Shown here: one piece after another, positions 46,236 through 56,307 of the stretch
How the letters are laid out: every line of letters begins with the position of its first letter
Position numbering within the stretch: the first letter of the stretch is position 1
Assembly: GCF_021049245.1 (NCBI RefSeq)
Contig: NZ_CP088020.1
Span: 2,300,001 to 2,364,000 of the forward strand
Source: Radiobacillus kanasensis
GTDB taxonomy: Bacteria; Bacillota; Bacilli; Bacillales; Amphibacillaceae
DNA: 64,000 nt
Reading direction: 5' to 3'
Position numbers and translations under genes: made by a program
Notes under the pieces: model-generated
Told to the model about the DNA's origin: nothing
The model's database searches: none
Seen by the model: the letters and a program-made list of their open reading frames with translations, nothing else

Positions 46236-46460
46236 CTATAGTTTAAGTTCTCCCATACGAAGAAGCTCTACTACAGCTTGTGAGCGCCCCTTTACACCAA
46301 GCTTTTGCATCGCATTTGAAATGTGGTTTCTTACTGTTTTTTGAGAAATAAATAGTTCTTGGGCAATATCTTTTGTTGTTTTATCCTGTACTAGAAGTTC
46401 AAATACTTCCTTTTCGCGTTTTGTCAGTAGTTGCTTCGGCTTGTAGTCATTGTCCTTCAA
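46236..46460 (-). CDS. gerE: late mother-cell transcription regulator GerE
   Basis: 74-aa LuxR-type DNA-binding protein that controls sigma-K-dependent coat genes. Nearly identical to B. subtilis GerE from LLTKREKEVFELLVQDKTTK through the helix-turn-helix LFISQKTVRNHISNAMQKLG to ELLRMGEL. It starts with TTG seven bases after GGAGGGG. A sigma-K promoter is visible upstream. Confidence 0.98.
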   Translation of the reverse strand: MKDNDYKPKQLLTKREKEVFELLVQDKTTKDIAQELFISQKTVRNHISNAMQKLGVKGRSQAVVELLRMGELKL

Positions 46461-46523
46461 ATGATAACCCCTCCTTGCTGTCTTAGAGCTAGCTGGTTAT
46501 GAAGGGTATTTATTTAGTCAAGG

Positions 46524-46552
46524 TATTCTATGAGAAAATAACGGAAACTGTG
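46524..46552 (-). promoter_or_regulatory. sigma-K promoter of gerE
   Basis: Minus strand: cACa (-35) , 17 bp, CATAGAATA, which fits the sigma-K pattern CATAnnnTA exactly. Initiation near 46514 gives a leader of about 55 bases. Confidence 0.7.
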
Positions 46553-46722
46553 ATAACAGACGCTTCTTTCCAGTGCCCAATTTGAATGAACAGTATGGAT
46601 TTAAAAAATGCCCTAATCTCGGTATTGTTTTTCCTATACAAATGTGCAAAAACTTGTCGAAAAACTCCTTAGCTTCTGTGATAATATTAGGAATATATAT
46701 GATATGACAAAGGAGGATTTAT

Positions 46723-47070
46723 GTGAGGTATTATGTGGATTTTGTCATCGCTGGGTTTCTAACAAGCTTGACGTATTTCCTAGGTAGCTTACTTATACTA
46801 AATAATTATATAATTTGGCAATCCTTAATAATTGGTTTTTCCGTTGTTTTTCTTGGGGCATTAACAGAAAAATTAAAGGCACCTATGTGGATGATCATTC
46901 TCGTTCCCTTCCCTGTCGGAATGAGTTTATTAGCTATCTTCTTGCAAGAATCTTTCATCATGTGGTTATTCACCTATTCAACAACGCTATTCATTTATAC
47001 AATCTTACATATTTGCATTAGTTTTTTCTTTAAGTTTCATTCTTTAATACCTGCCTGGAAGCTATCTTGA
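46723..47070 (+). CDS. small four-segment membrane protein, unknown
   Basis: 115 aa, starting with GTG after AAAGGAGG (seven-base spacing). Four hydrophobic segments (about 5-28, 32-46, 53-72, 78-103), only two charged residues in the loops (LTEKLKAPM), and a basic tail. Divergent from gerE and convergent with sdhB. It takes the place where B. subtilis has ysmA (a thioesterase), to which it is not related. No family recognised. Confidence 0.65.
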   Translation: MRYYVDFVIAGFLTSLTYFLGSLLILNNYIIWQSLIIGFSVVFLGALTEKLKAPMWMIILVPFPVGMSLLAIFLQESFIMWLFTYSTTLFIYTILHICISFFFKFHSLIPAWKLS

Positions 47071-47075
47071 ACATA

Positions 47076-47108
47076 AAAGTCCCCTTACCACTAGGATAAG
47101 GGGACTTT
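47076..47108. terminator. bidirectional terminator (sdhB / membrane protein)
   Basis: AAAGTCCCCTTA / TAAGGGGACTTT perfect stem between convergent genes. Confidence 0.85.
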
Positions 47109-47113
47109 CTATA

Positions 47114-47887
47114 TTAATAAGCGTAGTCACTTCCGAAGAAGTTTTTAAATGATTGGATGTTTGTTTCTCTGTTCATGGCTGCGATTGATGTGGTAAGTGG
47201 AATCCCTTTCGGACAAACCTGAACACAGTTTTGAGAGTTTCCACACCCGGAAATACCGCCATCTTCCATTAGCGCATCAAGACGTTCTCCTTTGTTCATT
47301 TCACCAGTTGGGTGAGAGTTGAACAAACGAACTTGAGAAATCGCAAACGGTCCAATGAAGTCTGAGTTATTGTTCACGTTCGGGCAAGCTTCTAAGCAAA
47401 CTCCGCAAGTCATACATTTAGAAAGCTCATACGCCCACTGACGTTTTTTCTCAGGCATTCTTGGTCCTGGTCCTAAATCATACGTACCATCGATCGGAAT
47501 CCATGCTTTTACCTTTTTCAAGGAATCAAACATTCTACTTCTATCAACGGCTAGGTCACGCATGACAGGGAACGTAGACATTGGCTCTAGACGGATTGGT
47601 TGCTCTAGTTTATCTACTAGTGCCGCACATGCTTGTCTTGCTTGACCGTTAATATTCATGGAGCATGCTCCACAAACTTCTTCTAAACAGTTCATTTCCC
47701 ATTGCACTGGTGAAGTCGCTTCTCCGTTAGCATTGACAGGATTTCTTCTGATCTCCATCAACGCAGAAATAACGTTCATATTCTCTCTATATGGGATTTC
47801 AAACGTTTCTTGGTAAGGAGAAGAATCTGGGCTATCTTGGCGTGTAATAATCAACGTAATTGTCTTTTGAGCTGTTGCCGTTGCCAT
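47114..47887 (-). CDS. sdhB: succinate dehydrogenase iron-sulfur subunit
   Basis: Electron-transfer subunit of complex II, 257 aa. Three clusters are recognisable: [2Fe-2S] in CLEEVCGACSMNI...C (about 67-87), [4Fe-4S] in CMTCGVCLEACP (about 157-168), and [3Fe-4S] in CGNSQNCVQVCPKGIP (about 215-230). Its ATG overlaps the sdhA stop by one base (TAATG). Confidence 0.98.
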   Translation of the reverse strand: MATATAQKTITLIITRQDSPDSSPYQETFEIPYRENMNVISALMEIRRNPVNANGEATSPVQWEMNCLEEVCGACSMNINGQARQACAALVDKLEQPIRLEPMSTFPVMRDLAVDRSRMFDSLKKVKAWIPIDGTYDLGPGPRMPEKKRQWAYELSKCMTCGVCLEACPNVNNNSDFIGPFAISQVRLFNSHPTGEMNKGERLDALMEDGGISGCGNSQNCVQVCPKGIPLTTSIAAMNRETNIQSFKNFFGSDYAY

Positions 47888-49650
47888 TACTTCTTACCCC
47901 CTTTTCCTTTACTGTAGTCACGCTTTCTAGGTTTGATAAGCGATACATCTACATCCTCATAAGAGAAAGATGGTCCGTTTGCAGCTGGGTCATATTGGGC
48001 TTTCGTTGTTTTTAACCAGTCTTCATCGTTACGATCTGGGAATTCTGGTTTATAGTGAGCACCACGGCTTTCGTTACGGTTATACGCTCCAATGGTAATG
48101 ACACGTGCTAATTGCAACATGTTTTCTAATTGACGTGTAAACATAACACCTTGGTTACTCCAACGAGAAGTATCATTGATATTAATTTTTTTGTAACGCT
48201 CCATAAGTTCTTGAATCTTATTATCTGTATTCTTCAGTTTTTCGTTTTCACGAACTACAGTTACGTTATCTGTCATCCATTCCCCAAGCTCTTTATGGAT
48301 TTGGTAAGCATTTTCTGTACCATCCATTCCCATAAGAGATTCGAAAATATCTTCTTCTTCTTTGAGCTTGTCGTCGAATATCTTACTAGAAAGATCAGCT
48401 GCTGTTTTCTCTAATCCATCGATGTAACGGATTGCGTTAGGACCTGCTACCATTCCACCGTAGATAGAAGATAATAGAGAGTTTGCACCTAAACGGTTTC
48501 CACCGTGTTGGGAGTAATCACACTCCCCAGCAGCGAATATTCCAGGAATATTCGTCATTTGGTCGTAATCTACCCATAGTCCACCCATAGAATAGTGAAC
48601 CGCAGGGAAAATTTTCATTGGAACTTTTCGTGGATCTTCTCCTACGAATTTTTCGTAGATTTCGATGATTCCACCTAGCTTAACGTCTAGTTCCTTAGGA
48701 TCTTTATGAGAAAGGTCTAAGTACACCATGTTTTCACCGTTAATTCCTCGTTTTTGATTGACACACACGTCAAAAATTTCACGAGTTGCGATATCACGAG
48801 GAACGAGGTTTCCGTATGCCGGATACTTCTCTTCTAAGAAATACCAAGGCTCTCCATCTTTGTATGTCCAAACTCTTCCGCCTTCTCCACGTGCTGATTC
48901 ACTCATAAGGCGAAGTTTATCATCACCAGGGATTGCTGTTGGGTGAATTTGAATAAATTCTCCGTTCGCATAAATCGCACCTTGGCGATATAGAGCTGCT
49001 GCAGCAGATCCAGTGTTGATTACAGAGTTTGTGGATTTGCCGAAGATGATACCAGGACCACCAGTGGCCATAATCGTTGCATCGGCTTTAAATACTTTAA
49101 TTTCATGAGATTGAATGTTTTGCGCCGTGATACCACGACCGACACCTTCCTCATCAATAACAGCGGATAAGAATTCCCATCCTTCATACTTCGTTACAAG
49201 GCCTTCTACTTCATAACGTCTAACTTGCTCATCCAAAGCATAAAGCAATTGTTGACCAGTTGTTGCACCTGCATAAGCCGTTCTATGGTGTTGTGTTCCA
49301 CCGAAACGACGGAAGTCTAATAATCCTTCCGGTGTGCGGTTAAACATTACTCCCATACGATCAAGCATGTGGATGATGCTTGGAGCAGCTTCACACATTG
49401 CTTTAACCGGTGGTTGGTTTGCTAAAAAGTCTCCACCATAAACCGTATCATCAAAGTGTTCCCAAGGAGAGTCTCCTTCCCCTTTCGTATTAACAGCTCC
49501 GTTAATACCACCTTGTGCACATACAGAGTGAGAACGTTTCACTGGTACGATGGAAAGCAAATCAACGTGGACACCTGCTTCTGCAGCTTTAATAGTTGCC
49601 ATAAGGCCAGCAAGACCTCCACCGACAACTACTATGTTGCGTTTACTCAT
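47887..49650 (-). CDS. sdhA: succinate dehydrogenase flavoprotein subunit
   Basis: Oxidises succinate to fumarate in the TCA cycle. 587 aa. FAD motif VVVGGGLAGLMA (5-16), covalent-flavin region RSHSVCAQGGINGAVN (His about 41), QHHRTAYAGATTGQQLL, substrate-site HPTAIPG, SESARGEGGRV and the FAD-cap CDYSQHGGNRLGANSLL. C-terminal tail basic (KPRKRDYSKGKGGKK). Standard Bacillus length. Confidence 0.98.
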   Translation of the reverse strand: MSKRNIVVVGGGLAGLMATIKAAEAGVHVDLLSIVPVKRSHSVCAQGGINGAVNTKGEGDSPWEHFDDTVYGGDFLANQPPVKAMCEAAPSIIHMLDRMGVMFNRTPEGLLDFRRFGGTQHHRTAYAGATTGQQLLYALDEQVRRYEVEGLVTKYEGWEFLSAVIDEEGVGRGITAQNIQSHEIKVFKADATIMATGGPGIIFGKSTNSVINTGSAAAALYRQGAIYANGEFIQIHPTAIPGDDKLRLMSESARGEGGRVWTYKDGEPWYFLEEKYPAYGNLVPRDIATREIFDVCVNQKRGINGENMVYLDLSHKDPKELDVKLGGIIEIYEKFVGEDPRKVPMKIFPAVHYSMGGLWVDYDQMTNIPGIFAAGECDYSQHGGNRLGANSLLSSIYGGMVAGPNAIRYIDGLEKTAADLSSKIFDDKLKEEEDIFESLMGMDGTENAYQIHKELGEWMTDNVTVVRENEKLKNTDNKIQELMERYKKININDTSRWSNQGVMFTRQLENMLQLARVITIGAYNRNESRGAHYKPEFPDRNDEDWLKTTKAQYDPAANGPSFSYEDVDVSLIKPRKRDYSKGKGGKK

Positions 49651-49687
49651 CTAGCTCACTCCCCCAATTTTCTGTAGCATTTCTACC

Positions 49688-50308
49688 CTACGCGCCCATC
49701 GCAAATGCAAGAATCGAACGGATTCCCATATAAGATAGAGCGATAAATACAATAATTGTTACATATGTTGTGATTTGTTGTGAGCGTGGTGATACAATAA
49801 TTCCCCACGACACTAAGAAGCTCCACAGTCCATTCGCAAAGTGGAATGTAGTAGAGAGAAGTCCAATAATATAGAACCAAATCATGAATGGGTTACTAAA
49901 AACATCTTCCATCATATCAAAGCTAATTTCAGTGTTTCCTAATGCTGCGGCAATTCTCGTTTCCCATACATGCCATACTAGGAATATAAGCGTAATAATG
50001 CCACTTATTCGTTGAAACAAAAATAACCAGTTCCGTAGAAAGCCATATCTCTTTGCATTATTTCTAGCTGTTAAAGCGATATAAACTCCTAGAACAGCGT
50101 GGAAAATAATCGGTAAATAGATAATTAAAAGCTGTAGAAGTATAAGAAACGGTAGGCTTTCCATAAAATGAACCGCATTATTGAAACTTTCTTCTCCGTA
50201 TGCAGCAAAATGGTTCACCGTTAAGTGAACAATTAAAAAAACACCAACCGGAACTACCCCTAAAAGTGAATGTAACCTGCGATAAAAAAACTCGCGCTTC
50301 TCCGACAT
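49688..50308 (-). CDS. sdhC: succinate dehydrogenase cytochrome b558 subunit
   Basis: 206-aa di-haem membrane anchor with five membrane helices; the haem-ligand histidines are those in RRLHSLLGVVP, VHLTVNHF, FHAVLGVYI and VWHVWETR, as in the B-type (Bacillus) anchor; no SdhD is needed. RBS GGTGAGGGGGG. First gene of sdhCAB, behind a strong promoter. Confidence 0.96.
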   Translation of the reverse strand: MSEKREFFYRRLHSLLGVVPVGVFLIVHLTVNHFAAYGEESFNNAVHFMESLPFLILLQLLIIYLPIIFHAVLGVYIALTARNNAKRYGFLRNWLFLFQRISGIITLIFLVWHVWETRIAAALGNTEISFDMMEDVFSNPFMIWFYIIGLLSTTFHFANGLWSFLVSWGIIVSPRSQQITTYVTIIVFIALSYMGIRSILAFAMGA

Positions 50309-50428
50309 TTGTTTCCCCCCCTCACCATCGTTGTGTAATCCATGTACTTATTATTTTTCTATGCACCCTTTATAGAGTGAAAATCCGTGCACTTTCTGTT
50401 TAAAAAGGCACTTTTTGTGACACACTTT

Positions 50429-50457
50429 ATTGTACTTCTATCACGGTTGAGCGTCAA
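50429..50457 (-). promoter_or_regulatory. sdhCAB promoter
   Basis: -35 TTGACG (50452-50457), 17 bp, -10 TACAAT (50429-50434) on the minus strand; untranslated leader of about 115 bases. Confidence 0.75.
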
Positions 50458-50570
50458 GAAAACGGTTTTATTTCCTATGGTAGATTTCGTGATTTTTTCA
50501 CTTTGATAATGGCTTGCACTCTATTCATTTTCAAGAGATAATAACTACCTAGAAGGGAATGAATGTTACT

Positions 50571-51011
50571 ATGAGTAGCACGAACGAAAAATTGAACCAA
50601 AACTTATTAAATCGGTTAACTAGTACCGGTTCTGGGTATGATTTCCTGCGATTTGAAGCTTTACCAGATTTATTAGGTAGAGATGCAAATACAATCCTAT
50701 ACATAATAGGGAAAAATTTAGCGAGAAAATTCTCGTTTACGAGTGTTGAGGAAATTACCCTTTCCTTTGAACAATTAGGATGGGGACAACTATCTCTAGT
50801 GAAAGAGAAAAGAAGAGAGCTTTTCTTTGAATTACAAGGCAAAGAAATTGAAAAACGAAAAGACAGCCCTTATAAAAATCAAGATTATCGTTTAGAATCT
50901 GGTTTTCTAGCTGCTGCTATAGAGCAAATGAAACAAACCCCTTGTGAATGTACAGATGAGAATCGCATTCAAAAAGGGACGGTACAATTCAATGTGATTT
51001 ACACAAGCTAA
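50571..51011 (+). CDS. yslB: YslB/DUF2507 family protein
   Basis: About 146 aa cytosolic protein of the 4-vinyl reductase/V4R-like fold. Alignable with B. subtilis YslB: DFLRFEALPDLLGRDANTILYIIGKNLARKF and the FEQLGWGQL and LESGFLAAAIEQM blocks. Function unknown. Start uncertain: ATG at 50571 lies 13 bases after GAAGGG, while the ATG at 50559 is almost on top of it. Divergent from sdhC as in B. subtilis. Confidence 0.85.
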   Translation: MSSTNEKLNQNLLNRLTSTGSGYDFLRFEALPDLLGRDANTILYIIGKNLARKFSFTSVEEITLSFEQLGWGQLSLVKEKRRELFFELQGKEIEKRKDSPYKNQDYRLESGFLAAAIEQMKQTPCECTDENRIQKGTVQFNVIYTS

Positions 51012-51041
51012 AAAGGAACAAGCCAGGATGCTTGTTCCTTT
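51012..51041. terminator. bidirectional terminator (yslB / uvrC)
   Basis: AAAGGAACAAGC / GCTTGTTCCTTT perfect stem. Confidence 0.85.
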
Positions 51042-51043
51042 AA

Positions 51044-52825
51044 TTATTTATCAGTTTGTAAATGCTCTAGTATGGTCGAAGCGGTTGGTGCTGGAATACC
51101 TAGTTTGGTAATATCCTCAATACTCGCTTGTTTAAGCTCATCTAAAGACCGGAAGTGCCTCAACAACAACCTTCTTCGTTTTTCTCCTACACCCGGAATC
51201 TCATCTAATTCCGATTGAATAACGCTTTTTCCTCTTAATTGGCGATGAAAGGTGATCGCAAAGCGGTGCACTTCGTCTTGAATACGTTGGATTAAATAAA
51301 ATTCCTGAGATTGTCGTTCTAATGGTACTACTTCTGGTGGTGTCCCATATAGCAGTTCACTCGTCTTGTGCTTGTCATCTTTCGCTAACCCGCATAACGG
51401 AATATCTAAACCAAGTTCATCCACTAACACTTCCAGGGCTGCACTCATTTGGCCTTTTCCGCCGTCTATGACAATTAAGTCTGGTAGAGGTAAACCTTCT
51501 TTTAAAACACGTGTATAGCGTCTTCGAATAACCTCTCTCATCGTATCGTAATCATCTGGGCCTTTCACATCTCTTATTTTATATTTTCGATAATCTTTCT
51601 TTTGGGGCCGTCCATCGATAAAAACAACCATCGCCGAAACCGGGTCTGTCCCTTGAATATTGGAATTATCAAATGCTTCAATTCGGTGAGGTGTTTCAAT
51701 ATGAAGCTTTTCCCCAAGCTTATCTACAGCATGTATAGTACGTTCTTCATCACGTTCGATCAACGAAAACTTCTCTTCTAAAGCGATTTTTGCGTTTTTT
51801 GCTGCGAGCTTTACAAGCTCCTTTTTACGTCCGCGGAATGGAGTATGCACGTCTACCTCTAGAAGTTCTTTTAATAAATCGAGATCCGTACCAAGTGGAA
51901 CTAAGATCTGCTTCGGTTTCGGATGGTTTTGATGTAGATAGAATCTACCGATAAACGTTAAAAATGTTTCATCCGGGTCATCGAAGAATGGGAAAATAGC
52001 CACATCACGCTCAATCAGCTTCCCTTGACGAACAAAGAATACTTGTACACACATCCAGCCTTTATCATAAGAAAAACCGAAAATATCTCGATTCACTTGA
52101 TCATTCAACGTCATTTTTTGTTGCTCCATAACTGACTCGATGTTTTGGATCTGGTCACGAAGCTCCTTCGCTCTTTCAAAATCTAACTCTTCCGATGCCT
52201 CCAACATTTTTTTCTTTAGATCTTTTTTAATCTCTTGGTGTCCCCCACTTAAAAAGGAAGTGATGCTTTGTACGATTTGCTTATTTGTTTCTTGAGACAC
52301 TGGATGTACACAGGGGCCTAAGCATTGATTCATATGGTAATAAAGACAAACACGATCAGGCATTTTATCACACTTGCGCAATGGATACAGGCGATCTAAT
52401 AATTTTTTTGTCTCACGTGCTGCGTACACGTTCGGATAAGGACCGAAATATTTCCCTTTATCTTTTTTCACTTTACGGGTGACGATTAACCGTGGATGTT
52501 CTTCGGCTGTCACTTTTAGGTAAGGATAAGATTTATCATCCTTCAGAAGGATGTTGTACTTCGGATCGTATTTTTTAATGAGATTCATTTCCAAAATAAG
52601 TGCTTCGATTTCCGATGATGTAACGATATATTCAAAATCAACAATCTCTTGGACGAGTCGTTGTGTTTTTTGATCATTTGCTCCTGTGAAATACGATCTC
52701 ACTCGATTCTTTAGAAGTTTGGATTTTCCAACATAAATAACGGTTTGGTGTTTATCCTTCATTAAGTAACAGCCTGGTTGCGCCGGAAGCACTGCTAATT
52801 TTTCTTTTAGTTGATTTGGTATCAT
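51044..52825 (-). CDS. uvrC: excinuclease ABC subunit C
   Basis: Dual-incision nuclease of nucleotide-excision repair. 593 aa. GIY-YIG domain (about 12-90; [19 protein letters not shown]), a Cys cluster ([21 protein letters not shown]), UVR motif ([15 protein letters not shown], about 212), RNase H-like endonuclease with [16 protein letters not shown] and VIDGGKGQ, and a C-terminal helix-hairpin-helix ([16 protein letters not shown]). RBS AAGGTG. Confidence 0.98.
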   Translation of the reverse strand: MIPNQLKEKLAVLPAQPGCYLMKDKHQTVIYVGKSKLLKNRVRSYFTGANDQKTQRLVQEIVDFEYIVTSSEIEALILEMNLIKKYDPKYNILLKDDKSYPYLKVTAEEHPRLIVTRKVKKDKGKYFGPYPNVYAARETKKLLDRLYPLRKCDKMPDRVCLYYHMNQCLGPCVHPVSQETNKQIVQSITSFLSGGHQEIKKDLKKKMLEASEELDFERAKELRDQIQNIESVMEQQKMTLNDQVNRDIFGFSYDKGWMCVQVFFVRQGKLIERDVAIFPFFDDPDETFLTFIGRFYLHQNHPKPKQILVPLGTDLDLLKELLEVDVHTPFRGRKKELVKLAAKNAKIALEEKFSLIERDEERTIHAVDKLGEKLHIETPHRIEAFDNSNIQGTDPVSAMVVFIDGRPQKKDYRKYKIRDVKGPDDYDTMREVIRRRYTRVLKEGLPLPDLIVIDGGKGQMSAALEVLVDELGLDIPLCGLAKDDKHKTSELLYGTPPEVVPLERQSQEFYLIQRIQDEVHRFAITFHRQLRGKSVIQSELDEIPGVGEKRRRLLLRHFRSLDELKQASIEDITKLGIPAPTASTILEHLQTDK

Positions 52826-52881
52826 CTTTATTCACACCTTTAACCGTATTGTGATCCACCATAAATAGTCTTCTAATACAA

Positions 52882-52924
52882 TAATAGCCCCTTGTCGCTT
52901 TGCGGGCAACAAGGGACTATTTTG
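52882..52924 (-). terminator. terminator of trxA
   Basis: ATAGTCCCTTGT / ACAAGGGGCTAT stem followed by TATTATTG on the minus strand. Confidence 0.75.
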
Positions 52925-52947
52925 ATATATTTACTATAAATCTTAAC

Positions 52948-53262
52948 TTATGCGTGTTTATTAATAAGTTCTTCTAGTGCTTCTTTTGGTTGGTAACCAA
53001 TAACTTTGTCTACCACTTCTCCGTCTTTAAATAGAAGCAATGTCGGAATGCTCATAACTCCAAACTTGCTAGCAGTATCTTGATTTTCATCTACATCAAG
53101 CTTTACGATTTTTAATTTATCGCTCATCTCTCCGTCGATTTCTTCTAGTACAGGTGCAATCATTTTACAAGGTCCACACCATGTTGCCCAGAAGTCTGCA
53201 AGTACTAGGCCTTGGCCGGTTTCTTCGTTAAAAGTTGCATCTGAAGCTTTCACAATTGCCAT
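52948..53262 (-). CDS. trxA: thioredoxin
   Basis: 104-aa cytosolic dithiol reductant. Active site [14 protein letters not shown] (WCGPC at about 28-32), the cis-proline loop [13 protein letters not shown], and the C-terminal helix. RBS GAGGAGG. Monocistronic between terminators. Confidence 0.98.
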   Translation of the reverse strand: MAIVKASDATFNEETGQGLVLADFWATWCGPCKMIAPVLEEIDGEMSDKLKIVKLDVDENQDTASKFGVMSIPTLLLFKDGEVVDKVIGYQPKEALEELINKHA

Positions 53263-53410
53263 TTATATTCCTCCTCATTATAACCAATTTCTACTATGTG
53301 TTGAGTATAGCACGAGCGTTTCTAAACTTTCTACATTTTTGCTTCACTTATCATATTCCCCTATAACGCCCAATCTATGAGCTCGTTATGATGGCAGGAT
53401 ATCATTATCC

Positions 53411-53494
53411 TTAAACAAATTTCACCAGATAAATAATTCCTACAATTAAAAATAGGACGGAGACGACTCCTAAAACCTTTGCTAATGTTTCCAT
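53411..53494 (-). CDS. 27-residue single-pass membrane peptide
   Basis: METLAKVLGV then a hydrophobic run and LVKFV: one membrane span flanked by lysines. GAGGAGAGG lies seven bases before the ATG, and it starts 14 bp after the DUF350 gene stop, so it looks like the last cistron of the mutS2-side operon. Too short for routine gene calling. Function unknown. Confidence 0.6.
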   Translation of the reverse strand: METLAKVLGVVSVLFLIVGIIYLVKFV

Positions 53495-53508
53495 GTAATA
53501 CCTCTCCT

Positions 53509-53916
53509 CTAGCCGATGCTTGCACCAATGACAAAGGATAACCCAACCGAAATGGTCATGGAAATAAATCCAACGGCACGATTATCACTTTCAATCTCTT
53601 TATCAATTTTATACGTAGGTGTTAGAAATTCAAATATAAAGTATCCCGTTAACAACAAAACAAATCCGAAAACGCCCCACATCATGCTTTCTACTAATGT
53701 GTCATTGTGTTCAATCGAGTATCGAAAAATATTGGCGATCCCAAAGATTTTCCCACCGGTTGCCATCGCCACAGAAAAATTTCCTTTTTTAATTTCTTCC
53801 CAATTTTTATAAGAAGTTACGAGTTCAAATATCGCCAGAAAGACAATTAAACAAAGAATGGCAACACTGTACCTTGCAGCTGTTTCTATAAACGTATTCT
53901 CCCAAAACCCATTCAT
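53509..53916 (-). CDS. yshE: DUF350 membrane protein YshE
   Basis: 135 aa with four membrane segments (about 15-33, 45-62, 76-92, 112-133). The DUF350 features AMATGGKIFGIANIFRYSI and AVGFISMTISVGLSFVIGASIG are present. Function is unknown. Gene order polX-mutS2-yshE is as in B. subtilis. RBS GAGGGG. Confidence 0.88.
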   Translation of the reverse strand: MNGFWENTFIETAARYSVAILCLIVFLAIFELVTSYKNWEEIKKGNFSVAMATGGKIFGIANIFRYSIEHNDTLVESMMWGVFGFVLLLTGYFIFEFLTPTYKIDKEIESDNRAVGFISMTISVGLSFVIGASIG

Positions 53917-53950
53917 CTTAACCCCTCATTTCAATTAGGACAACGATGCT

Positions 53951-56293
53951 TTATTTGAACTCTAAAATGGTTGCACCGCTTCCGCCTTCATTCATTCCAC
54001 CATCACGATAATTCGTGATTTGTGAATGTCGTTTTGCGAATTCCTGAACCCCTTTACGAAGTGCACCGGTGCCTTTTCCGTGGATGATTGACACCCGCGG
54101 ATAGTTCGCTAAAAGCGCGTCATCTACATATTTTTCCAGTCGATGCAGCGCGTCCTCGAACCGTTCCCCTCGTAAATCAAGCTCTGGTTTCACATGGTAC
54201 CCAGACCCTTTTATCGTTGCCATCGGCTTTTCGATTAGTGGTTCTTTCCCTTTCACAAACTTGAGTTCCTTGCGTTTCGCCTTCACCTTCATTATACCAA
54301 CTTGAATTTGATATTCATTGTCACTGACTTGTTCAATAATGGTTCCTTGCTGGTTTAATGTAAGTAGGGTTACTTCGTCCCCGGGCTGCAATGCTCGTTT
54401 TTCCTCTTTCTCTTTCGGCTTCTTACCTTGTTCTTTGGCCAACTTCGGCTGCGCCTCTTCAAATAACTTTCTTGCTTCAATCCATTCATGCTCTTTCAAG
54501 GCTGCTTGATTTCGTTTACTTCGGAGCTCCGCAACAATCTCCTCTGCTTCTTCTCTTGCCTTTTCAATCGCCTTCTCCGCTTTTTCCTCTGCTTTTCTAT
54601 ACAACTGCTCTTTTTTGGCTTCTAATTGATCCCATTGCTTCTGAAGATCTTCTCGAAGTCTTTCTGCCTCTTTTAAAGTTTCCATCGCTTCTTCATAATC
54701 TTGATCGGCTCCGCGTCTAGATGCTTCTAAGGAGGCTATCATATTTTCCACACTTCTAGATTCGCTTCCAATATGACCCTGTGCAGAAGCGATAATGCGC
54801 TCTTGCAGGCCAAGTCTCCTTGATATTTCAAACGCATTACTTCGCCCAGGAACACCAATCAATAAACGATAAGTAGGACTTAACGTCTCGATATCAAATT
54901 CGACAGAAGCGTTCACAACACCTTCTCGGTTATAGCCATACGCTTTTAGCTCAGGATAGTGGGTCGTCGCAATAATTCGCGCGTTTTTTTGAACGACTTC
55001 ATCTAGAATAGCCATCGCAAGAGCAGCCCCTTCTTGTGGGTCCGTTCCAGCACCGAGCTCATCGAATAAAACGAGTGATTGATCATCTAGTTCATGAAGA
55101 ATTCGTACTATGTTCGTCATATGAGAAGAAAACGTACTAAGACTTTGTTCAATAGATTGCTCGTCTCCGATATCTGCAAAAACATTGGAAAATACGGCCA
55201 TTTCACACCCATCTAAGGCAGGGACCTGTAATCCTGATTGTGCCATCAATGTACATAACCCAATCATTTTTAAAGTAACTGTTTTACCACCTGTGTTTGG
55301 ACCTGTGATGACAATTGCCCGATAGCTTTCACCTATCTCCACATCATTCGCCACCACTTCATCCACCGGTAATAAAGGGTGACGTGCTTGCTTCATTTTG
55401 ATGATCCCTTGATCATTCATCGTTGGTCTAGCCGCTTTCATTTGACTACCTAATTTTGCTCGCGCAAACATAAAGTCAATTTCTGCTAGCACTTCTACGA
55501 CTTGTAATAGGATCTCAGCATCCTCCGCCACAAGAGCGGATAAGGTTCGTAATATCCGATCAATCTCCGTTTTTTCTTGTACCTTCGCTTCCTGAAGTTG
55601 GTTGTTCAACTCCACAACGGCTTGTGGTTCCATAAACAAGGTCGCACCAGATGAAGATTGATCATGGACAATTCCGCCAATAGACCCTCTGTATTCTTGT
55701 TTAACCGGCAATACATAACGCTCATTCCGAATCGTTATAATGGCATCAGATAGCATTTTTGACTTAGTTCGTGTGTAGGAATCAAGTTTGTCACGTACTC
55801 TACTCTCATTCGTTCTAATCTTAGACCGTATGGTTCGTAACGTATCAGAAGCTCCATCCATTACATGCCCATTATCATCAATACAATTTTTTATTTCTCG
55901 TTCTAACTGATTTAGCGGTACAATTTGATCCGTTAGGCTTCTGAGAATCGGAAGTTCCGGTTCCTCGATATCCTCGGTAAATCTTTTTAATTGCTTGCTA
56001 CCGTAAATGGTGCTCGCAACATCTAAACATTCCTTAGCACTTAAAGCACCACCAATTTGGGACCGTTTCACATGGGCTCGAATATCAAAAATCCCACCAA
56101 GTGGAACGTTACCAAATAGGCGGATAACATTTGCCGCTTCATCAGTTTGTGCTTGCAACGCATTGGCTTCCTCTAATGTATCTACAGGCTTTATTTGATT
56201 GGCCTTCTCTTTCCCAAGAGAAGAAGCTGCTTGTTCTTGTAATAAGTGAACAATTCGTTCAAACTCCAGTACTTTAAAAATCCGTTCGTTCAT
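53951..56293 (-). CDS. mutS2: endonuclease MutS2
   Basis: MutS-family ATPase without mismatch-recognition domain, acting on branched DNA and on collided ribosomes in B. subtilis. 780 aa. Core/lever domains, ATPase with [17 protein letters not shown] (about 330), ABC signature region [11 protein letters not shown], Walker [17 protein letters not shown], a Glu/Lys-rich coiled coil (about 515-620), KOW-like segment, and a C-terminal Smr nuclease domain ([21 protein letters not shown]). Confidence 0.97.
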   Translation of the reverse strand: MNERIFKVLEFERIVHLLQEQAASSLGKEKANQIKPVDTLEEANALQAQTDEAANVIRLFGNVPLGGIFDIRAHVKRSQIGGALSAKECLDVASTIYGSKQLKRFTEDIEEPELPILRSLTDQIVPLNQLEREIKNCIDDNGHVMDGASDTLRTIRSKIRTNESRVRDKLDSYTRTKSKMLSDAIITIRNERYVLPVKQEYRGSIGGIVHDQSSSGATLFMEPQAVVELNNQLQEAKVQEKTEIDRILRTLSALVAEDAEILLQVVEVLAEIDFMFARAKLGSQMKAARPTMNDQGIIKMKQARHPLLPVDEVVANDVEIGESYRAIVITGPNTGGKTVTLKMIGLCTLMAQSGLQVPALDGCEMAVFSNVFADIGDEQSIEQSLSTFSSHMTNIVRILHELDDQSLVLFDELGAGTDPQEGAALAMAILDEVVQKNARIIATTHYPELKAYGYNREGVVNASVEFDIETLSPTYRLLIGVPGRSNAFEISRRLGLQERIIASAQGHIGSESRSVENMIASLEASRRGADQDYEEAMETLKEAERLREDLQKQWDQLEAKKEQLYRKAEEKAEKAIEKAREEAEEIVAELRSKRNQAALKEHEWIEARKLFEEAQPKLAKEQGKKPKEKEEKRALQPGDEVTLLTLNQQGTIIEQVSDNEYQIQVGIMKVKAKRKELKFVKGKEPLIEKPMATIKGSGYHVKPELDLRGERFEDALHRLEKYVDDALLANYPRVSIIHGKGTGALRKGVQEFAKRHSQITNYRDGGMNEGGSGATILEFK

Positions 56294-56307
56294 TTCTTTT
56301 ACACCTT

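Noticed and set aside
54391..54720. Plus-strand frame inside mutS2
   Set aside because: Antisense of the coiled-coil region; Leu/Pro/Phe-rich shadow.
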